Positions 33,574 through 43,944 of a DNA stretch of 64,000 nt are shown one piece after another (position 1 is the stretch's first letter; each line of letters opens with the position of its first letter). Made by a program: the position numbers and the translations under genes. The stretch comes from Nocardioides glacieisoli (GTDB lineage: Bacteria; Actinomycetota; Actinomycetes; Propionibacteriales; Nocardioidaceae), in assembly GCF_004137245.1 (NCBI RefSeq), contig NZ_SDWS01000001.1, positions 434,001 to 498,000 on the forward strand, in the 5' to 3' direction. The notes under the pieces were generated by a model, which was not told the DNA's origin, ran no database searches, and was given only the letters and a program-made list of their open reading frames with translations.

Positions 33574-34560
33574 ATGATCTCCCCCAGCCACGCCCCGGTG
33601 CTCCTCGACCGGGTCGTCGCCCTCCTGGCGCCTGCCCTCGAGGCACCCGGCTCGGTCTACGTCGACTGCACGCTCGGCCTCGGCGGTCACAGCGAGGCCG
33701 TCCTCGAGCGCCTGCCGCAGGCACGCGTGGTCGGCATCGACCGCGACCCCACGGCCCTCGAGATGTCCCGCGAGCGGCTCGCCGTGCACGGGGACCGCTT
33801 CACGGCCGTCCACGCGGTGTACGACGAGCTGCCCGAGGTGCTCGGCTCCCTCCGCCTCGACCACGCCGACGCCGTCTTCTTCGACCTCGGCGTCTCCTCG
33901 ATGCAGCTCGACGTCCGCGACCGCGGCTTCGCCTACTCCGAGGACGCCCCGCTCGACATGCGGATGGACCCGACGACCGGTCACACCGCCGCGGACCTCC
34001 TCAACACCGCGACACCGCAAGAGCTGACCCGCATCCTGCGTGAGTACGGCGAGGAGAAGTTCGCCAGCAAGATCGCCCGCGAGGTCGTACGACGTCGCGA
34101 CTCGGCGCCGTTCACCACGAGCGCCCAGCTCGTCGAGCTGCTCTACGCGACCATCCCCGCGCCGGCACGACGTACGGGAGGGCACCCCGCCAAGCGCACC
34201 TTCCAGGCACTGCGGATGGCCGTCAACGACGAGCTCGCCGTGCTGCGCCGGGCGATCCCGGCGGCGATGGAGTGCATCGGGGTCGGCGGCCGCGTGGTCG
34301 TCGAGTCCTACCACTCGCTCGAGGACCGGCTGGTCAAGCGGGCGTTCGCCGACGCCACCCGGCTCGACGTGCCACCCGACCTGCCCTTCGTGCCCGAGGG
34401 CGCCGAGCCCGCCCTGCGCCTGGTCACCCGCGGCGCGGAGCAGGCCGATGAGCACGAGATCGCCGAGAACCCCCGCGCCGCCTCCGTCCGCCTCCGCGCC
34501 GTCGAGCGCGTCCGTCCCGCCCGCGCCAGCTCCCACCTTCCCCCAGGAGTCGTCAGATGA
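33574..34560 (+). CDS. rsmH: 16S rRNA m4C1402 methyltransferase
   Basis: SAM-dependent N4-methylation of 16S rRNA C1402. 328 aa. Family motifs: [14 protein letters not shown] at the start, the SAM loop [42 protein letters not shown], and [13 protein letters not shown]. The ATG at 33574 is preferred to an upstream in-frame GTG because similarity starts at ISPSHAPV and the small gene ends 4 bp before. Its stop overlaps the ftsL ATG (ATGA), so the two are coupled. Confidence 0.96.
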   Translation: MISPSHAPVLLDRVVALLAPALEAPGSVYVDCTLGLGGHSEAVLERLPQARVVGIDRDPTALEMSRERLAVHGDRFTAVHAVYDELPEVLGSLRLDHADAVFFDLGVSSMQLDVRDRGFAYSEDAPLDMRMDPTTGHTAADLLNTATPQELTRILREYGEEKFASKIAREVVRRRDSAPFTTSAQLVELLYATIPAPARRTGGHPAKRTFQALRMAVNDELAVLRRAIPAAMECIGVGGRVVVESYHSLEDRLVKRAFADATRLDVPPDLPFVPEGAEPALRLVTRGAEQADEHEIAENPRAASVRLRAVERVRPARASSHLPPGVVR

Positions 34561-35147
34561 GCAGTCCCGTCCTGCAGCCCCGGACCCGCGTCACCCGGCT
34601 CGCCCAGGAGGCCGTCGACAAGGCGCGCCTCACGGTCGTGCCCCGGGTCCGGACGCGGGCGCCGCGGGTGCCGTTCGTGACGCTGGTCAGCCTGGTCCTC
34701 GTCGGCGGCATCGTCGGGCTGCTCCTCTTCAACACCTCCATGCAGCAGGCGTCGTTCGCGGCGTCGTCGCTGCAGAGCGAGGCGGACACCCTCGCGGCGC
34801 GCGAGCAGACCCTGCGGATGGAGCTCGACGAGCTCCGCAACCCGCAGCGGGTGGCGCAGGAGGCGCAGCAGATGGGCATGGTCATCCCGACGGCGCCGGT
34901 GTTCCTCGACCTCAGGACCGGGAAGACGAGCGGCGTCCGCACGCCCTCGACTCCCGAGCAGGCCATCCAGCTCCTGCCCCCGGTGCCGCCGAAGCCGGCC
35001 ATCCTCGCCCCGCCGCCGACCGTCGTCGAGGTCCCCGCCGACACGACGACGGACCCGACGACCGACACGACGACGGAGCCCCCGGCCGACGCGCAGGCGA
35101 AGCAGAAGAACAAGAACAGGCAGGACCGGAAGAACCGCAACCGCTGA
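34557..35147 (+). CDS. ftsL: FtsL-like cell division protein
   Basis: 196 aa bitopic protein: basic cytoplasmic N-terminus, membrane helix ([20 protein letters not shown], residues ~38-57), a coiled-coil ([20 protein letters not shown]) typical of FtsL/FtsB heterodimers, then a long Pro/Thr-rich and finally Lys/Arg/Asn-rich tail that is unusual in length. Assignment rests on topology and position between rsmH and ftsI rather than sequence identity. FtsL-FtsB-FtsQ activates FtsWI at septation. Confidence 0.85.
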   Translation: MSSPVLQPRTRVTRLAQEAVDKARLTVVPRVRTRAPRVPFVTLVSLVLVGGIVGLLLFNTSMQQASFAASSLQSEADTLAAREQTLRMELDELRNPQRVAQEAQQMGMVIPTAPVFLDLRTGKTSGVRTPSTPEQAIQLLPPVPPKPAILAPPPTVVEVPADTTTDPTTDTTTEPPADAQAKQKNKNRQDRKNRNR

Positions 35148-35182
35148 CGGCGCGGGCGCGTGGATCCGCCTCGCGCCGCGCC

Positions 35183-35188
35183 TAGATT
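35183..35188 (+). promoter_or_regulatory. Possible internal -10 before ftsI
   Basis: TAGATT in the 94-bp ftsL-ftsI gap, about 54 bp before the GTG, with GAGGAGAG as ribosome-binding site. The -35 is unclear. Confidence 0.35.
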
Positions 35189-35241
35189 CACCGACAGCGG
35201 CCCTCGCACCTCGCGGCGGGCCCCAGGAACTGAGGAGAGCA

Positions 35242-37026
35242 GTGCCGAGCACCCGCGCACGTTCAGTCAAGCGCGGCGCCTCGCGAGGCGCCCCCATGCT
35301 GCGACTGCGCATCGGGTTCGTCCTCATCGCGATCGTCCTCTCCTTCTTCGGTGCGCGGCTGGTGCAGCTGCAGGGCATGGACCCGCGGTCGTACGCCGCG
35401 ATGGCCGCCGCGGAGGGCGCCGCCCGCCTGCCGTTGGAGGCCGAGCGCGGCGACATCCTCGACCGCAACGGCGCACCCCTCGCCGACTCGATCCGCGGCA
35501 AGATGGTGATCGCCGACCCGGTCCTGACCGCGGGCACGGCGCCCGACCTGGCCCGGCTGCTCTCCGACCGGCTGTCCATCGACTACTTCAAGACCCTCAC
35601 CGCGCTGCGGGGCCGCAACACCGGCAGCCGCTACGAGTACGTCGCCCGGCGGGTGCCCAGCACCCTGGCCGGCGACACCCTCGAAGCCCTCGAGGAGGCC
35701 GGCTTCGAGGGGATCTCGCTCGAAGAGGACCCGATCCGGGACTACCCGGCCGGCGACGTCGCGGCGAACCTCATCGGCTACATGGGCACCGACGAGCCGC
35801 TCGGCGGCTTCGAGCGCACCTTCGACAAGCAGCTCGCCGGCACCGACGGCCTGGCCACCTGGCAGTCCACGTCCGGCAAGGGCGTACGCATCCCGTTGCG
35901 CGAGAGCACGCTGAAGGAGCCGCGGGACGGCGCACCGCTGCGCACCACCATCGACCGCGACCTCCAGTGGTTCACCCAGAAGGTGCTCGCGCAGGCCGTG
36001 CAGCAGTACCGCGCCGAGAGCGCGTCGGCCGTGGTCCTGGACTCGCGCACCGGCGAGACGCTCGCGCTGGCGGACGTCCCGACCTTCGACGCCAACGAGC
36101 CGACGGCGCCCGGGGTGGAGAAGGAGGACCGCGGCTCGCGAGCGATGAGCGACACCTACGAGCCCGGCTCGGTGCAGAAGGTGCTGACGGTCGCCTCGCT
36201 CATCGATGCAGGCGAGGCCTTTCCGCGCCAGAAGTTCAAGGTCCCGCCCAACCTCGCTCGCCAGGACCGCGTCATCGGCGACTGGTTCGACCACGGCATG
36301 ATCCGGCTGACGCTGGCCGGGATCATCGCGAAGTCCTCCAACATCGGCACCGTCCTGGCCGCGGACGCGTTCTCGCCACCGCAGCTCGTCGCCTACCTCC
36401 AGCGTTTCGGCCTCGGCCAGAAGACCAACGTCGGGGTGAGCGGGGAGACGCCGGGCATCCTGACGCCGGGTGACGTGATGACCTCGCAGACCAAGGACCG
36501 CGTCGCCTTCGGCCAGTCGCTGTCGGTCAACGTCCTCCAGATGGCGGCGGCGGTCAACACCATCGCCAACAAGGGCGTCCGCGTCTCGCCCAGCCTGATC
36601 TCCGGCACCGCCGTCACCGACGACGGCGTCACCGTGGGCACCGACACCACCACCCGCACCCGCGTCGTCAGCAAGGAAGCCGCGCGCGGCACCGCGAAGA
36701 TGATGGAGAAGGTCGTCGACCCCGAGGACGGCGTCGCCCCGCGCGCCGCGGTCCCTGGCTACCTCGTCGCCGGCAAGACCGGGACGGCCCAGCGCGTCGA
36801 CCCGGCCTGCGGCTGCTACCGCGGCACGACGGTCTCCTTCGGCGGCTTCGCGCCGGCCGACGACGCCCGGTTCACCGTCTACGTCGTGGTGCACGCCCCC
36901 AAGGTCGACGGCGGCGGTGGCTCGATCGCCGGTCCCGTCTTCTCGCGCATCATGGGCTACGTGCTCGGCCGCTACGGCGTCGAGCCCACCAACGGCAAGC
37001 CGTCGCGTCTCCCTGTCGAGTGGTGA
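35242..37026 (+). CDS. ftsI: Septal peptidoglycan transpeptidase (FtsI/PBP3)
   Basis: 594 aa class B penicillin-binding protein. A basic N-terminus and membrane anchor (IGFVLIAIVLSFFGARLVQL, residues ~25-44) precede the pedestal domain (AERGDILDRNGAPLADS) and the transpeptidase domain with SxxK (GSVQK, Ser near residue 310), SxN (SSN, near 365) and KTG (AGKTGTAQ, near 512). It cross-links septal wall with FtsW as polymerase partner. GTG start with AGGAGAGC 5 nt upstream; the stop overlaps murE. Confidence 0.95.
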   Translation: MPSTRARSVKRGASRGAPMLRLRIGFVLIAIVLSFFGARLVQLQGMDPRSYAAMAAAEGAARLPLEAERGDILDRNGAPLADSIRGKMVIADPVLTAGTAPDLARLLSDRLSIDYFKTLTALRGRNTGSRYEYVARRVPSTLAGDTLEALEEAGFEGISLEEDPIRDYPAGDVAANLIGYMGTDEPLGGFERTFDKQLAGTDGLATWQSTSGKGVRIPLRESTLKEPRDGAPLRTTIDRDLQWFTQKVLAQAVQQYRAESASAVVLDSRTGETLALADVPTFDANEPTAPGVEKEDRGSRAMSDTYEPGSVQKVLTVASLIDAGEAFPRQKFKVPPNLARQDRVIGDWFDHGMIRLTLAGIIAKSSNIGTVLAADAFSPPQLVAYLQRFGLGQKTNVGVSGETPGILTPGDVMTSQTKDRVAFGQSLSVNVLQMAAAVNTIANKGVRVSPSLISGTAVTDDGVTVGTDTTTRTRVVSKEAARGTAKMMEKVVDPEDGVAPRAAVPGYLVAGKTGTAQRVDPACGCYRGTTVSFGGFAPADDARFTVYVVVHAPKVDGGGGSIAGPVFSRIMGYVLGRYGVEPTNGKPSRLPVEW

Positions 37027-38585
37027 CTCGATACGCTCGGTCGGTGGACCAGCCCGTGATCGCGACGCGACCGCAGCAGGTGGCCGCGACGTCGCTCGCG
37101 GAGCTGGCCGACGGACTCGCCGCGAGCACCGACCTCGAGCGGCACGGTGACCTCGACGTCGCAGTGACGGGCATCTCGCTGAGCACTGCCCGCACGCAGC
37201 CCGGTGACGTGTACGCCGCTCTCCCCGGCACCCGCGCCCACGGTGCCGACTTCGCCGCGCAGGCGCTCGAGGCGGGCGCCGTCGGCGTGCTCACCGACGC
37301 GACCGGGCTCGACCGCCTGCCGCCGGGCGTCCCGGCCGTCGTCGTCGAGGACCCACGCCGCGTCCTCGGCCGGCTGGCCGCGGCGATCTACGGCGACCCC
37401 GCCACGCGACTGCGGGTCATCGGCGTCACCGGGACGCAGGGCAAGACCACGACCACGCGCCTGCTGGAGCAGGCGCTCACCACGTCCGGCGTGCCGGCGG
37501 CCGTCGTCGGCACCGTCGGGACCCGCATAGCCGGGCAGGACGTGAAGACCGAGCTCACCACGCCCGAGGCGCCCGACCTCCACGGCCTCTTCGCCGTGAT
37601 GGCCGAGCAGGGGGTCGACACCTGCGCGATGGAGGTCTCGAGCCACGCCCTGGTCCTCGGTCGCGTCGACGGAGTCGTCTTCGACGTCGCGACCTTCCTC
37701 AACCTGGGGCGCGACCACCTCGACTTCCACCGCGACGTCGACGACTACTTCGCCGCCAAGGCCAGCATGTTCACGTCGGAGCGCGCCGCGCTCGGCCTGA
37801 CGAACGTCGACGACGAGTTCGGCCGCCGGCTCCTCGACGTCGCGACGATCCCGATGTCGACGTACTCCTCCGCAGGTCGCGACGCCGACTGGCGCGCCAC
37901 GGACGTCGAGCTGTCGGCGACGGGCGCCACGTTCACGGTGCTCGGGCCGGACGTCGAGGTGCGCGCCGCCGTGGCACTGCCCGGTGAGTTCAGCGTCTCC
38001 AACGCCCTGGCCGCGATCGCGTCCGCCGCCCTGGCCGGGCTCGACCCGAAGCTGGTCGCCGACGGCATCGCAGGGGTCGACGGGGTGCCCGGGCGGCTCG
38101 AGCAGGTCTCGCGCGGCCAGGACTTCACCGTCGTCGTCGACTACGCGCACAAGCCCGACGCCCTCGAGGCCGTGCTCGCGACGCTGCGCCCGCTGACCCA
38201 GGGCCAGCTGGTCGTGGTGATCGGGGCGGGCGGCGACCGCGACACCCTCAAGCGACCGCTGATGGGCGAGATCGCCGCGCGCCTGGCCGACGTCCTCATC
38301 GTCACCGACGACAACCCGAGGACCGAGGACCCCGCCGCCATCCGTGCGGCCGTGCTCGCGGGCACCCGCGGCGGACGTGCCGAGGTCGTCGAGGAGGGCG
38401 ACCGGCGGCTGGCGATCCGCGAGGCCGTACGCCGTGCGCAGCCCGGCGACGTCGTGCTGATCGCCGGCAAGGGCCACGAGACCGGCCAGAAGGTCGGGTC
38501 GGTGGAGCACCCGTTCGACGACCGGGTCGTGGCGTCCGAAGAAATTCAAGCGGTGATCGATTCGTCGAGCAGGAGCTCCCCGTGA
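37023..38585 (+). CDS. murE: UDP-MurNAc-tripeptide synthetase
   Basis: Cytosolic ligase adding the diamino acid to UDP-MurNAc-L-Ala-D-Glu. About 520 aa; ATP loop [16 protein letters not shown] near residue 135, carbamylated-Lys region and the DNPR motif ([10 protein letters not shown]), which in the family selects diaminopimelate over lysine. Nocardioides-type walls use LL-DAP, which this motif would allow. I choose the GTG at 37023, forming a GTGA overlap with the ftsI stop like other junctions here; a GTG one codon earlier or one at 37044 are alternatives. Confidence 0.94.
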   Translation: MTRYARSVDQPVIATRPQQVAATSLAELADGLAASTDLERHGDLDVAVTGISLSTARTQPGDVYAALPGTRAHGADFAAQALEAGAVGVLTDATGLDRLPPGVPAVVVEDPRRVLGRLAAAIYGDPATRLRVIGVTGTQGKTTTTRLLEQALTTSGVPAAVVGTVGTRIAGQDVKTELTTPEAPDLHGLFAVMAEQGVDTCAMEVSSHALVLGRVDGVVFDVATFLNLGRDHLDFHRDVDDYFAAKASMFTSERAALGLTNVDDEFGRRLLDVATIPMSTYSSAGRDADWRATDVELSATGATFTVLGPDVEVRAAVALPGEFSVSNALAAIASAALAGLDPKLVADGIAGVDGVPGRLEQVSRGQDFTVVVDYAHKPDALEAVLATLRPLTQGQLVVVIGAGGDRDTLKRPLMGEIAARLADVLIVTDDNPRTEDPAAIRAAVLAGTRGGRAEVVEEGDRRLAIREAVRRAQPGDVVLIAGKGHETGQKVGSVEHPFDDRVVASEEIQAVIDSSSRSSP

Positions 38586-39985
38586 TCGAGATGACGCTCG
38601 CCGAGATCGCCGACGTCGTCGACGGCGTCGCCCACGGCGAGGCGACGGTGACCGGCGGCGCCTTCATCGACACCCGCACCCCGGAGGCCGGCGGCCTCTT
38701 CGTGGCGGTCGCGGGGGAGCGGGTCGACGGTCACGACTTCGCCGCGGCGGCCGGGGCCGCGGGTGCGGTCGCGGTCCTGGGCACCCGGCCGACGGGCCTG
38801 CCGACGGTCGTGGTGGGCGACGTGACCGCGGCGCTGGGCCGGCTGGCCCGCCACGTCGTCGACCGCCTGCCCGACACCCTCGTGCTGGCGATGACCGGCT
38901 CGCAGGGCAAGACCGGCACCAAGGACTACCTCGCCCACCTGCTCGCCGAGGCCGGTCCGACGGTGGCGACGCGCGGCAACTTCAACAACGAGCTCGGGGT
39001 GCCGCTGACGGTCCTCCGGGCCACCGCGGACACCCGCTACCTCGTGGTGGAGATGGGCGCCCGCGGTGTCGGCCACATCGCCGAGCTCTGCGCGATCGCG
39101 CCGCCGCAGGTCGCCGCGGTCCTCAACGTCGGCACCGCCCACATCGGCGAGTTCGGCAGCCGCGAGTCGATCGCGCGCGCCAAGGGCGAGATCGTCGAGG
39201 CGCTCGGCGCCGACGGCACCGCTGTCCTCAACGCCGACGACGAGCTGGTGGCCGCGATGGCGTCGCGCACCAGCGCGACCGTCACGACCTTCGGCGCCCC
39301 GCCGGCGGACGTCGCGGTCAGCGACGTGACGGCCGACGAGCTCGGCCGCCAGTCGTTCGAGCTGGTCCACCGCGGCTCCGGCGCCACCGTGCACCTCGCG
39401 CAGGTCGGTGCGTTCCAGTGGCGCAACGCCGCAGCGGCAGCCGCGATGGCCCTGGCCGCCGGGCTCGACCTCGACACGGTCGTCGAGGCCCTGGCGGACG
39501 CCGTGTCGGCGAGCCACTGGCGGATGGAGCTCACAGAGCGCGCCGACGGCCTCGTCGTCCTCAACGACGCCTACAACGCGAACCCCGAGTCGGTCCGCGC
39601 CGCCCTCGACACGCTCGGCGGCATCGGCGCCGGCAGCGGACGGCGTACGGTCGCAGTGCTCGGCGAGATGCTCGAGCTCGGCGAGGGTTCTGCCGCCGCG
39701 CACGCCGGCGTCGGGGCGTACGCCGCCGAGGTCGGCGTCGACGTCCTCGTGGCCGTCGGGCCGGGTGCGGCCGCAGTCGCGCAGGGGTTCGAGGCCCGTC
39801 TCACGGGGTCGGGACGACCCGGTGTGGCCATCCCCACGGCGGGGCGTGCAGCAGCCGTCGACTGGCTGCGGCACAATGTCTCGGCTGCTGATGTCGTCCT
39901 GGTGAAGGCGTCACGGGGGGCCGCGCTGGAAGTGATCGCCGAAGAGCTCCTCGTGTTCGAGGTGGAAGGGAGCAGCACCAGATGA
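38582..39985 (+). CDS. murF: UDP-MurNAc-tripeptide-D-Ala-D-Ala ligase
   Basis: Adds D-Ala-D-Ala to complete the pentapeptide precursor. 467 aa. ATP loop [20 protein letters not shown] near residue 103, the [11 protein letters not shown] substrate segment, [19 protein letters not shown] and [15 protein letters not shown] are all family signatures. GTG start in a GTGA overlap with murE; the stop is in an ATGA overlap with mraY. Confidence 0.96.
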   Translation: MIEMTLAEIADVVDGVAHGEATVTGGAFIDTRTPEAGGLFVAVAGERVDGHDFAAAAGAAGAVAVLGTRPTGLPTVVVGDVTAALGRLARHVVDRLPDTLVLAMTGSQGKTGTKDYLAHLLAEAGPTVATRGNFNNELGVPLTVLRATADTRYLVVEMGARGVGHIAELCAIAPPQVAAVLNVGTAHIGEFGSRESIARAKGEIVEALGADGTAVLNADDELVAAMASRTSATVTTFGAPPADVAVSDVTADELGRQSFELVHRGSGATVHLAQVGAFQWRNAAAAAAMALAAGLDLDTVVEALADAVSASHWRMELTERADGLVVLNDAYNANPESVRAALDTLGGIGAGSGRRTVAVLGEMLELGEGSAAAHAGVGAYAAEVGVDVLVAVGPGAAAVAQGFEARLTGSGRPGVAIPTAGRAAAVDWLRHNVSAADVVLVKASRGAALEVIAEELLVFEVEGSSTR

Positions 39986-41094
39986 GAGCCATCCTGTTCG
40001 GAGGCGGACTCTCGCTGCTGATCTCCCTGCTGGGCACGCGCTACGCGATCCGGTTCTTCACGCGGCAGGGCTTCGGCCAGCCGATCCGTGACGACGGCCC
40101 CACCACGCACCACGTGAAGCGCGGCACCCCGACCATGGGCGGCGCGGTCGTCGTGCTCGCGACGGTCGTCGGCTACTTCGCGGCCAAGATCATCACCGGT
40201 CAGGCCCCGACCGCGTCGGCGTTGCTGCTGATCTTCCTGCTGGTCGGGCTCGGCATCGTCGGCTTCCTCGACGACTTCCTCAAGGTGAGCCGGCAGCACA
40301 GCACCGGCCTGCGCAGCCGCGCCAAGATGATCGGGCAGACGGTGGTCGCCATCGTCTTCGGCGTCCTGGCGCTCTCGCCGATGCTGGAGGACGAGCGCGG
40401 GGCGCGGCCCGCGTCCGACCACATCTCGTTCATCCGCGACTACGAGCGCTTCGCGCTGCCGGCGGTGATCGCGATGCTGCTGATCTGGTTCATCGTGACC
40501 GGCTTCAGCAACGCGGTGAACCTCGCCGACGGCCTCGACGGCCTGGCCACCGGCGCCTCCCTCTTCATCTTCGCCGCCTACACGCTCGTGAACATCTGGC
40601 AGAACAGCCAGTCCTGCGCCCTCGAGGCCGGCCCGAAGTGCTACGAGGTGCGTGACCCGCTCGACCTCGCCGTGGTCGCCGCGGCCCTCACCGGCGCCTG
40701 CTTCGGCTTCCTCTGGTGGAACGCCTCGCCGGCCCAGATCATCCTCGGCGACACCGGCTCGTTGTCGCTCGGTGGCGCGATGGCCGGCTTCGCGATCATG
40801 ACCCGCACCGAGCTGCTGCTCGTGATCATCGGCGGGCTGTTCGTGGTCATCACGCTCTCGGTGATGATCCAGGTCTCGGTCTTCAAGATCAGCCGGGCGA
40901 GCGGTCTGTTCCGGAGCGTCTTCCGGGTGCAGCCCGGTCACCGGGTCTTCCGGATGACGCCCTTGCACCACCACTTCGAGATGCTCGGCTGGGAGCAGGT
41001 CACGATCGTGATCCGCTTCTGGATCGTGACCGGCCTCGCCGTGGCCGTCGGGCTCGGCATCTTCTACGCCGAGTGGGTCGCAGGCATTGGATAG
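39982..41094 (+). CDS. mraY: Phospho-MurNAc-pentapeptide translocase
   Basis: Ten-helix membrane enzyme forming lipid I from UDP-MurNAc-pentapeptide and undecaprenyl phosphate. 370 aa. Signatures: [18 protein letters not shown] near residue 36, the Asp-rich [10 protein letters not shown] near 94, [12 protein letters not shown] near 178 and the C-terminal [17 protein letters not shown] overlap with murF. After the TAG stop a 65-bp palindromic repeat separates it from murD, breaking the otherwise tight coupling of this operon. Confidence 0.97.
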   Translation: MRAILFGGGLSLLISLLGTRYAIRFFTRQGFGQPIRDDGPTTHHVKRGTPTMGGAVVVLATVVGYFAAKIITGQAPTASALLLIFLLVGLGIVGFLDDFLKVSRQHSTGLRSRAKMIGQTVVAIVFGVLALSPMLEDERGARPASDHISFIRDYERFALPAVIAMLLIWFIVTGFSNAVNLADGLDGLATGASLFIFAAYTLVNIWQNSQSCALEAGPKCYEVRDPLDLAVVAAALTGACFGFLWWNASPAQIILGDTGSLSLGGAMAGFAIMTRTELLLVIIGGLFVVITLSVMIQVSVFKISRASGLFRSVFRVQPGHRVFRMTPLHHHFEMLGWEQVTIVIRFWIVTGLAVAVGLGIFYAEWVAGIG

Positions 41095-41098
41095 GACT

Positions 41099-41163
41099 CA
41101 CCCCACGACGTTCTTCGTCTCCTCCGCTTCGCTCCTCCGCCGAACAACGCCGCGGGGACCCCG
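41099..41163 (+). repeat. Start-codon-adjacent palindromic repeat, copy 2
   Basis: Same element as 13373-13432, 65 bp with small indels. End arms pair at 14 of 17 positions (CCCCACGACGTTCTTCG with CGAACAACGCCGCGGGG). It ends immediately before the murD ATG at 41164 and fills the whole mraY-murD gap, leaving no ordinary Shine-Dalgarno. Confidence 0.85.
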
Positions 41164-42633
41164 ATGACGAGTGATGTTCTTTCCTTGACCCGCACCAGCG
41201 ACTGGTCGGGCGTCCGGGTCGTCGTCGCCGGCTTCGGCGTCTCCGGCTATGCCGCCGCCGACAACCTGCTCTTCCTGGGCGCGCAGGTGACGGCGCTCGA
41301 CGAGGCGACCAGCGAGGCGAAGGCGGAGCAGGCCGAGCTCCTCGAGACCCTCGGCGCGACCGTACGCCTCGAGGTGGGCGCCACGGCCGTGCTGCCGGAC
41401 GACACCGACCTCGTCGTCACCTCGCCGGGGTGGAAGCCGACCGCGCCGCTGCTCGCCCAGGCGGCCGAGCGCGACATTCCCGTGTGGGGCGAGGTCGAGC
41501 TCGCCTGGCGGCTGCGCGACCCCGAGACCGCCGCCCCGTGGCTGGCGGTGACCGGCACCAACGGCAAGACCACGACCGTCCAGATGCTCCGGTCGATCCT
41601 GCTCGCCGCCGGGCTGCGGGCCGCCGCGGTCGGCAACGTCGGCCTGCCGATCGTCGAGGCGGTGATGGACCCGGAGCCCTACGACGTGCTGGCCGTCGAG
41701 CTCTCCAGCTTCCAGCTCCACTACACCCACTCGATGTCCGCCGAGGCGGCCGCGGTCCTCAACGTCGCCGAGGACCACCTCGACTGGTACGACGGCGCGG
41801 ACGGCATGCGTGACTACGCCGCCGACAAGGCGCGGATCTTCGAGCGCGTGCAGCGTGCGTGCGTCTACAACCTGGCCGATGCCGCCACCGAGGAGATGGT
41901 GCGCGAGGCCGACGTGGTCGAGGGCGCCCGCGCGGTCGGCTTCACCCTCGGCACCCCGTCGAGCGGCGACCTCGGCATCGTCGAGGACCTGCTCGTGGAC
42001 CGGGCGTTCATCGAGGACCGCGCCACCAGTGCCGCCGAGCTCTGCACGCTGGACGAGCTCGCGTCGCAGGCGCCGCACTTCGTCGCCAACGCGCTCGCCG
42101 CGGCCGCCCTGGCCCGTGCCCACGGCGTCAGCCAGCAGGCCGTGCGTGACGGGCTGCGGGCCTTCCGTCCCGACGGCCACCGCATCGCGCTCGTCGCCGA
42201 GCACGACCAGATCACCTGGGTGGACGACTCCAAGGCCACGAACCCGCACGCCGCCCAGTCCTCGCTCGGTGCGTACGACAGCGTCGTCTGGGTCGCCGGG
42301 GGACTCGCCAAGGGCGCTCGTTTCGACGACCTCGTCGTCGCCGCCCGCGAGCGGCTGCGCGGCGTCGTTCTGCTCGGCCGGGACCGCCAGGTCATCGCCG
42401 ACGCACTTTCGCGACACGCGCCCGATGTGCCCGTCATCGATGTGGGCGCCGACGAGACTGGGGATCCGATGGAGCGGGTGGTCGACGCTGCCGCCGGACT
42501 CGCCAGGTCCGGGGACACGGTGCTGCTGGCGCCGGGCTGCGCCTCCATGGACATGTTCAGCAACTATGCCCACCGCGGCGACGAGTTCGCGGACGCCGTA
42601 CGCCGCAGGATCGCCCGCCACACAGACGACTGA
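41164..42633 (+). CDS. murD: UDP-MurNAc-L-Ala-D-Glu ligase
   Basis: Adds D-glutamate to UDP-MurNAc-L-alanine. 489 aa, slightly long for MurD. The N-terminal Rossmann-like domain starts VVVAGFGVSGYAAADNL, the ATP loop is AVTGTNGKTTTVQML near residue 127, and VELSSFQLHYTHS, NVAEDHLDWYDG and WVDDSKATNPHAA are conserved. The ATG comes directly after the palindromic repeat; the first 15 residues (before RVVVAGFG) are variable, so a slightly later start cannot be excluded. Confidence 0.95.
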   Translation: MTSDVLSLTRTSDWSGVRVVVAGFGVSGYAAADNLLFLGAQVTALDEATSEAKAEQAELLETLGATVRLEVGATAVLPDDTDLVVTSPGWKPTAPLLAQAAERDIPVWGEVELAWRLRDPETAAPWLAVTGTNGKTTTVQMLRSILLAAGLRAAAVGNVGLPIVEAVMDPEPYDVLAVELSSFQLHYTHSMSAEAAAVLNVAEDHLDWYDGADGMRDYAADKARIFERVQRACVYNLADAATEEMVREADVVEGARAVGFTLGTPSSGDLGIVEDLLVDRAFIEDRATSAAELCTLDELASQAPHFVANALAAAALARAHGVSQQAVRDGLRAFRPDGHRIALVAEHDQITWVDDSKATNPHAAQSSLGAYDSVVWVAGGLAKGARFDDLVVAARERLRGVVLLGRDRQVIADALSRHAPDVPVIDVGADETGDPMERVVDAAAGLARSGDTVLLAPGCASMDMFSNYAHRGDEFADAVRRRIARHTDD

Positions 42634-42671
42634 GCCGACCGAGAGCCACTGACATCCGAGGGGGAGCGAAC

Positions 42672-43934
42672 ATGACCACCGCGAACCCGGAGGACGTCGC
42701 CGCTCCGGCGATCACCACGGCGAGGCCACCTCTCGGCTCGGGCATCGCGGCCGGATGGCGCTCGGCGCGCGAGGCGCTCGACAAGCCGCTCGCCTCCTAC
42801 TACCTCCTGCTCGGCTCGTCGGCGCTGCTGCTCACCATCGGCGTGATCATGGTCCTGAGTGCCTCGAGCGTGCGTTCCTACGTCATCTACGACGACTCCT
42901 ACGCCGTGGTGAAGCGCCAGCTGATGTGGGTCGCCCTCGGCCTGCCGGCAGCGTGGGTGGCCTCGCGACTGCCGGTGCGTCACATCCGCCGGCTGGCCTA
43001 CCCCGGCTTCATCGTGGCCCTCGTCCTGCTCGGCCTCGTCGCGCAGTTCGGCGTCCTCATCAACGGCAACAAGAACTGGCTGGCCCTCGGGCCCGTCAAC
43101 ATCCAGCCCGCCGAGATCGCCAAGCTCGCGATCGTCATCTGGGCCGCCAACATCTATGCCCACAAGGAGCGCCGGCTCCGCGAGCTCCACCACCTGCTGG
43201 TGCCCGTCGTGCCCGGCCTGCTGGCGGTCATCGGGCTCGTCCTCGTCGGTCGCGACCTCGGCACGGCGATGGTGCTCGGCATCATCATGCTCGGGATGCT
43301 GTGGGTCGTCGGTGCCCCGATGCGGCTCTTCGCCCTGAGCATCTCGATCCTCGCTGTCGCCGCCACCGCACTCGCCGCGATGGACCCCGAGCGGCTCAAC
43401 CGCATCACCAACTTCACCGACCCGTTCAAGGACTACACCGACGCCGGCTGGCAGCCCGCCCACGGGCTCTACGCGCTTTCGAGCGGCGGCTGGTTCGGCC
43501 AGGGCATCGGTGCCTCCACCCAGAAGTGGGGCGACCTGCCCGAGGCGCACACCGACTTCATCTTCGCGGTGCTGGGCGAGGAGCTCGGCCTCGTCGGCAC
43601 CCTGCTCGTGGTCGGCCTCTTCTTCACCATCGCCTACGCCGCGATCCGCGTCGCGCTCACCACGAAGGACCCGTTCGTCCGCTACGCGACCTTCGGCGTC
43701 GTGGTCTGGCTGCTCGGGCAGATGATGATCAACGTCGGCATGGTGCTCGCCGTCCTGCCCGTCATCGGCATCCCGCTGCCGATCGTGTCCTACGGCGGAT
43801 CGGCGCTCCTGCCCTCGCTGGTGGCGCTCGGCATGGTCATCGGGTTCGCCCGTCGCGAGCCGGAGGCCGCGGCCGCCCTGGCGGCACGCCGTCGCAACCG
43901 CTCCGCCGGTCTCTCCGCCGCCACGCGCCACTAA
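42672..43934 (+). CDS. ftsW: Septal peptidoglycan glycosyltransferase FtsW
   Basis: SEDS-family membrane glycosyltransferase polymerising lipid II at the septum with FtsI. 420 aa, about ten helices. Family features: NGNKNWLALGPVNIQPAEIA near residue 128, QGIGASTQKWGDLPEAHTDF near 278 and PLPIVSYGGSALLPSLVALG near 373. A cytoplasmic N-terminal extension of about 45 residues is typical of Actinobacteria. GAGGGGGAGCG precedes the ATG. The stop codon TAA is part of the -10 box for murG. Confidence 0.96.
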   Translation: MTTANPEDVAAPAITTARPPLGSGIAAGWRSAREALDKPLASYYLLLGSSALLLTIGVIMVLSASSVRSYVIYDDSYAVVKRQLMWVALGLPAAWVASRLPVRHIRRLAYPGFIVALVLLGLVAQFGVLINGNKNWLALGPVNIQPAEIAKLAIVIWAANIYAHKERRLRELHHLLVPVVPGLLAVIGLVLVGRDLGTAMVLGIIMLGMLWVVGAPMRLFALSISILAVAATALAAMDPERLNRITNFTDPFKDYTDAGWQPAHGLYALSSGGWFGQGIGASTQKWGDLPEAHTDFIFAVLGEELGLVGTLLVVGLFFTIAYAAIRVALTTKDPFVRYATFGVVVWLLGQMMINVGMVLAVLPVIGIPLPIVSYGGSALLPSLVALGMVIGFARREPEAAAALAARRRNRSAGLSAATRH

Positions 43935-43937
43935 ACT
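43932..43937 (+). promoter_or_regulatory. Internal leaderless promoter for murG
   Basis: TAAACT, 7 nt before the murG ATG at 43945, overlapping the ftsW stop codon. It could uncouple murG-murC-ftsQ from the upstream operon. Confidence 0.45.
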
Positions 43938-43944
43938 CGGTCCG

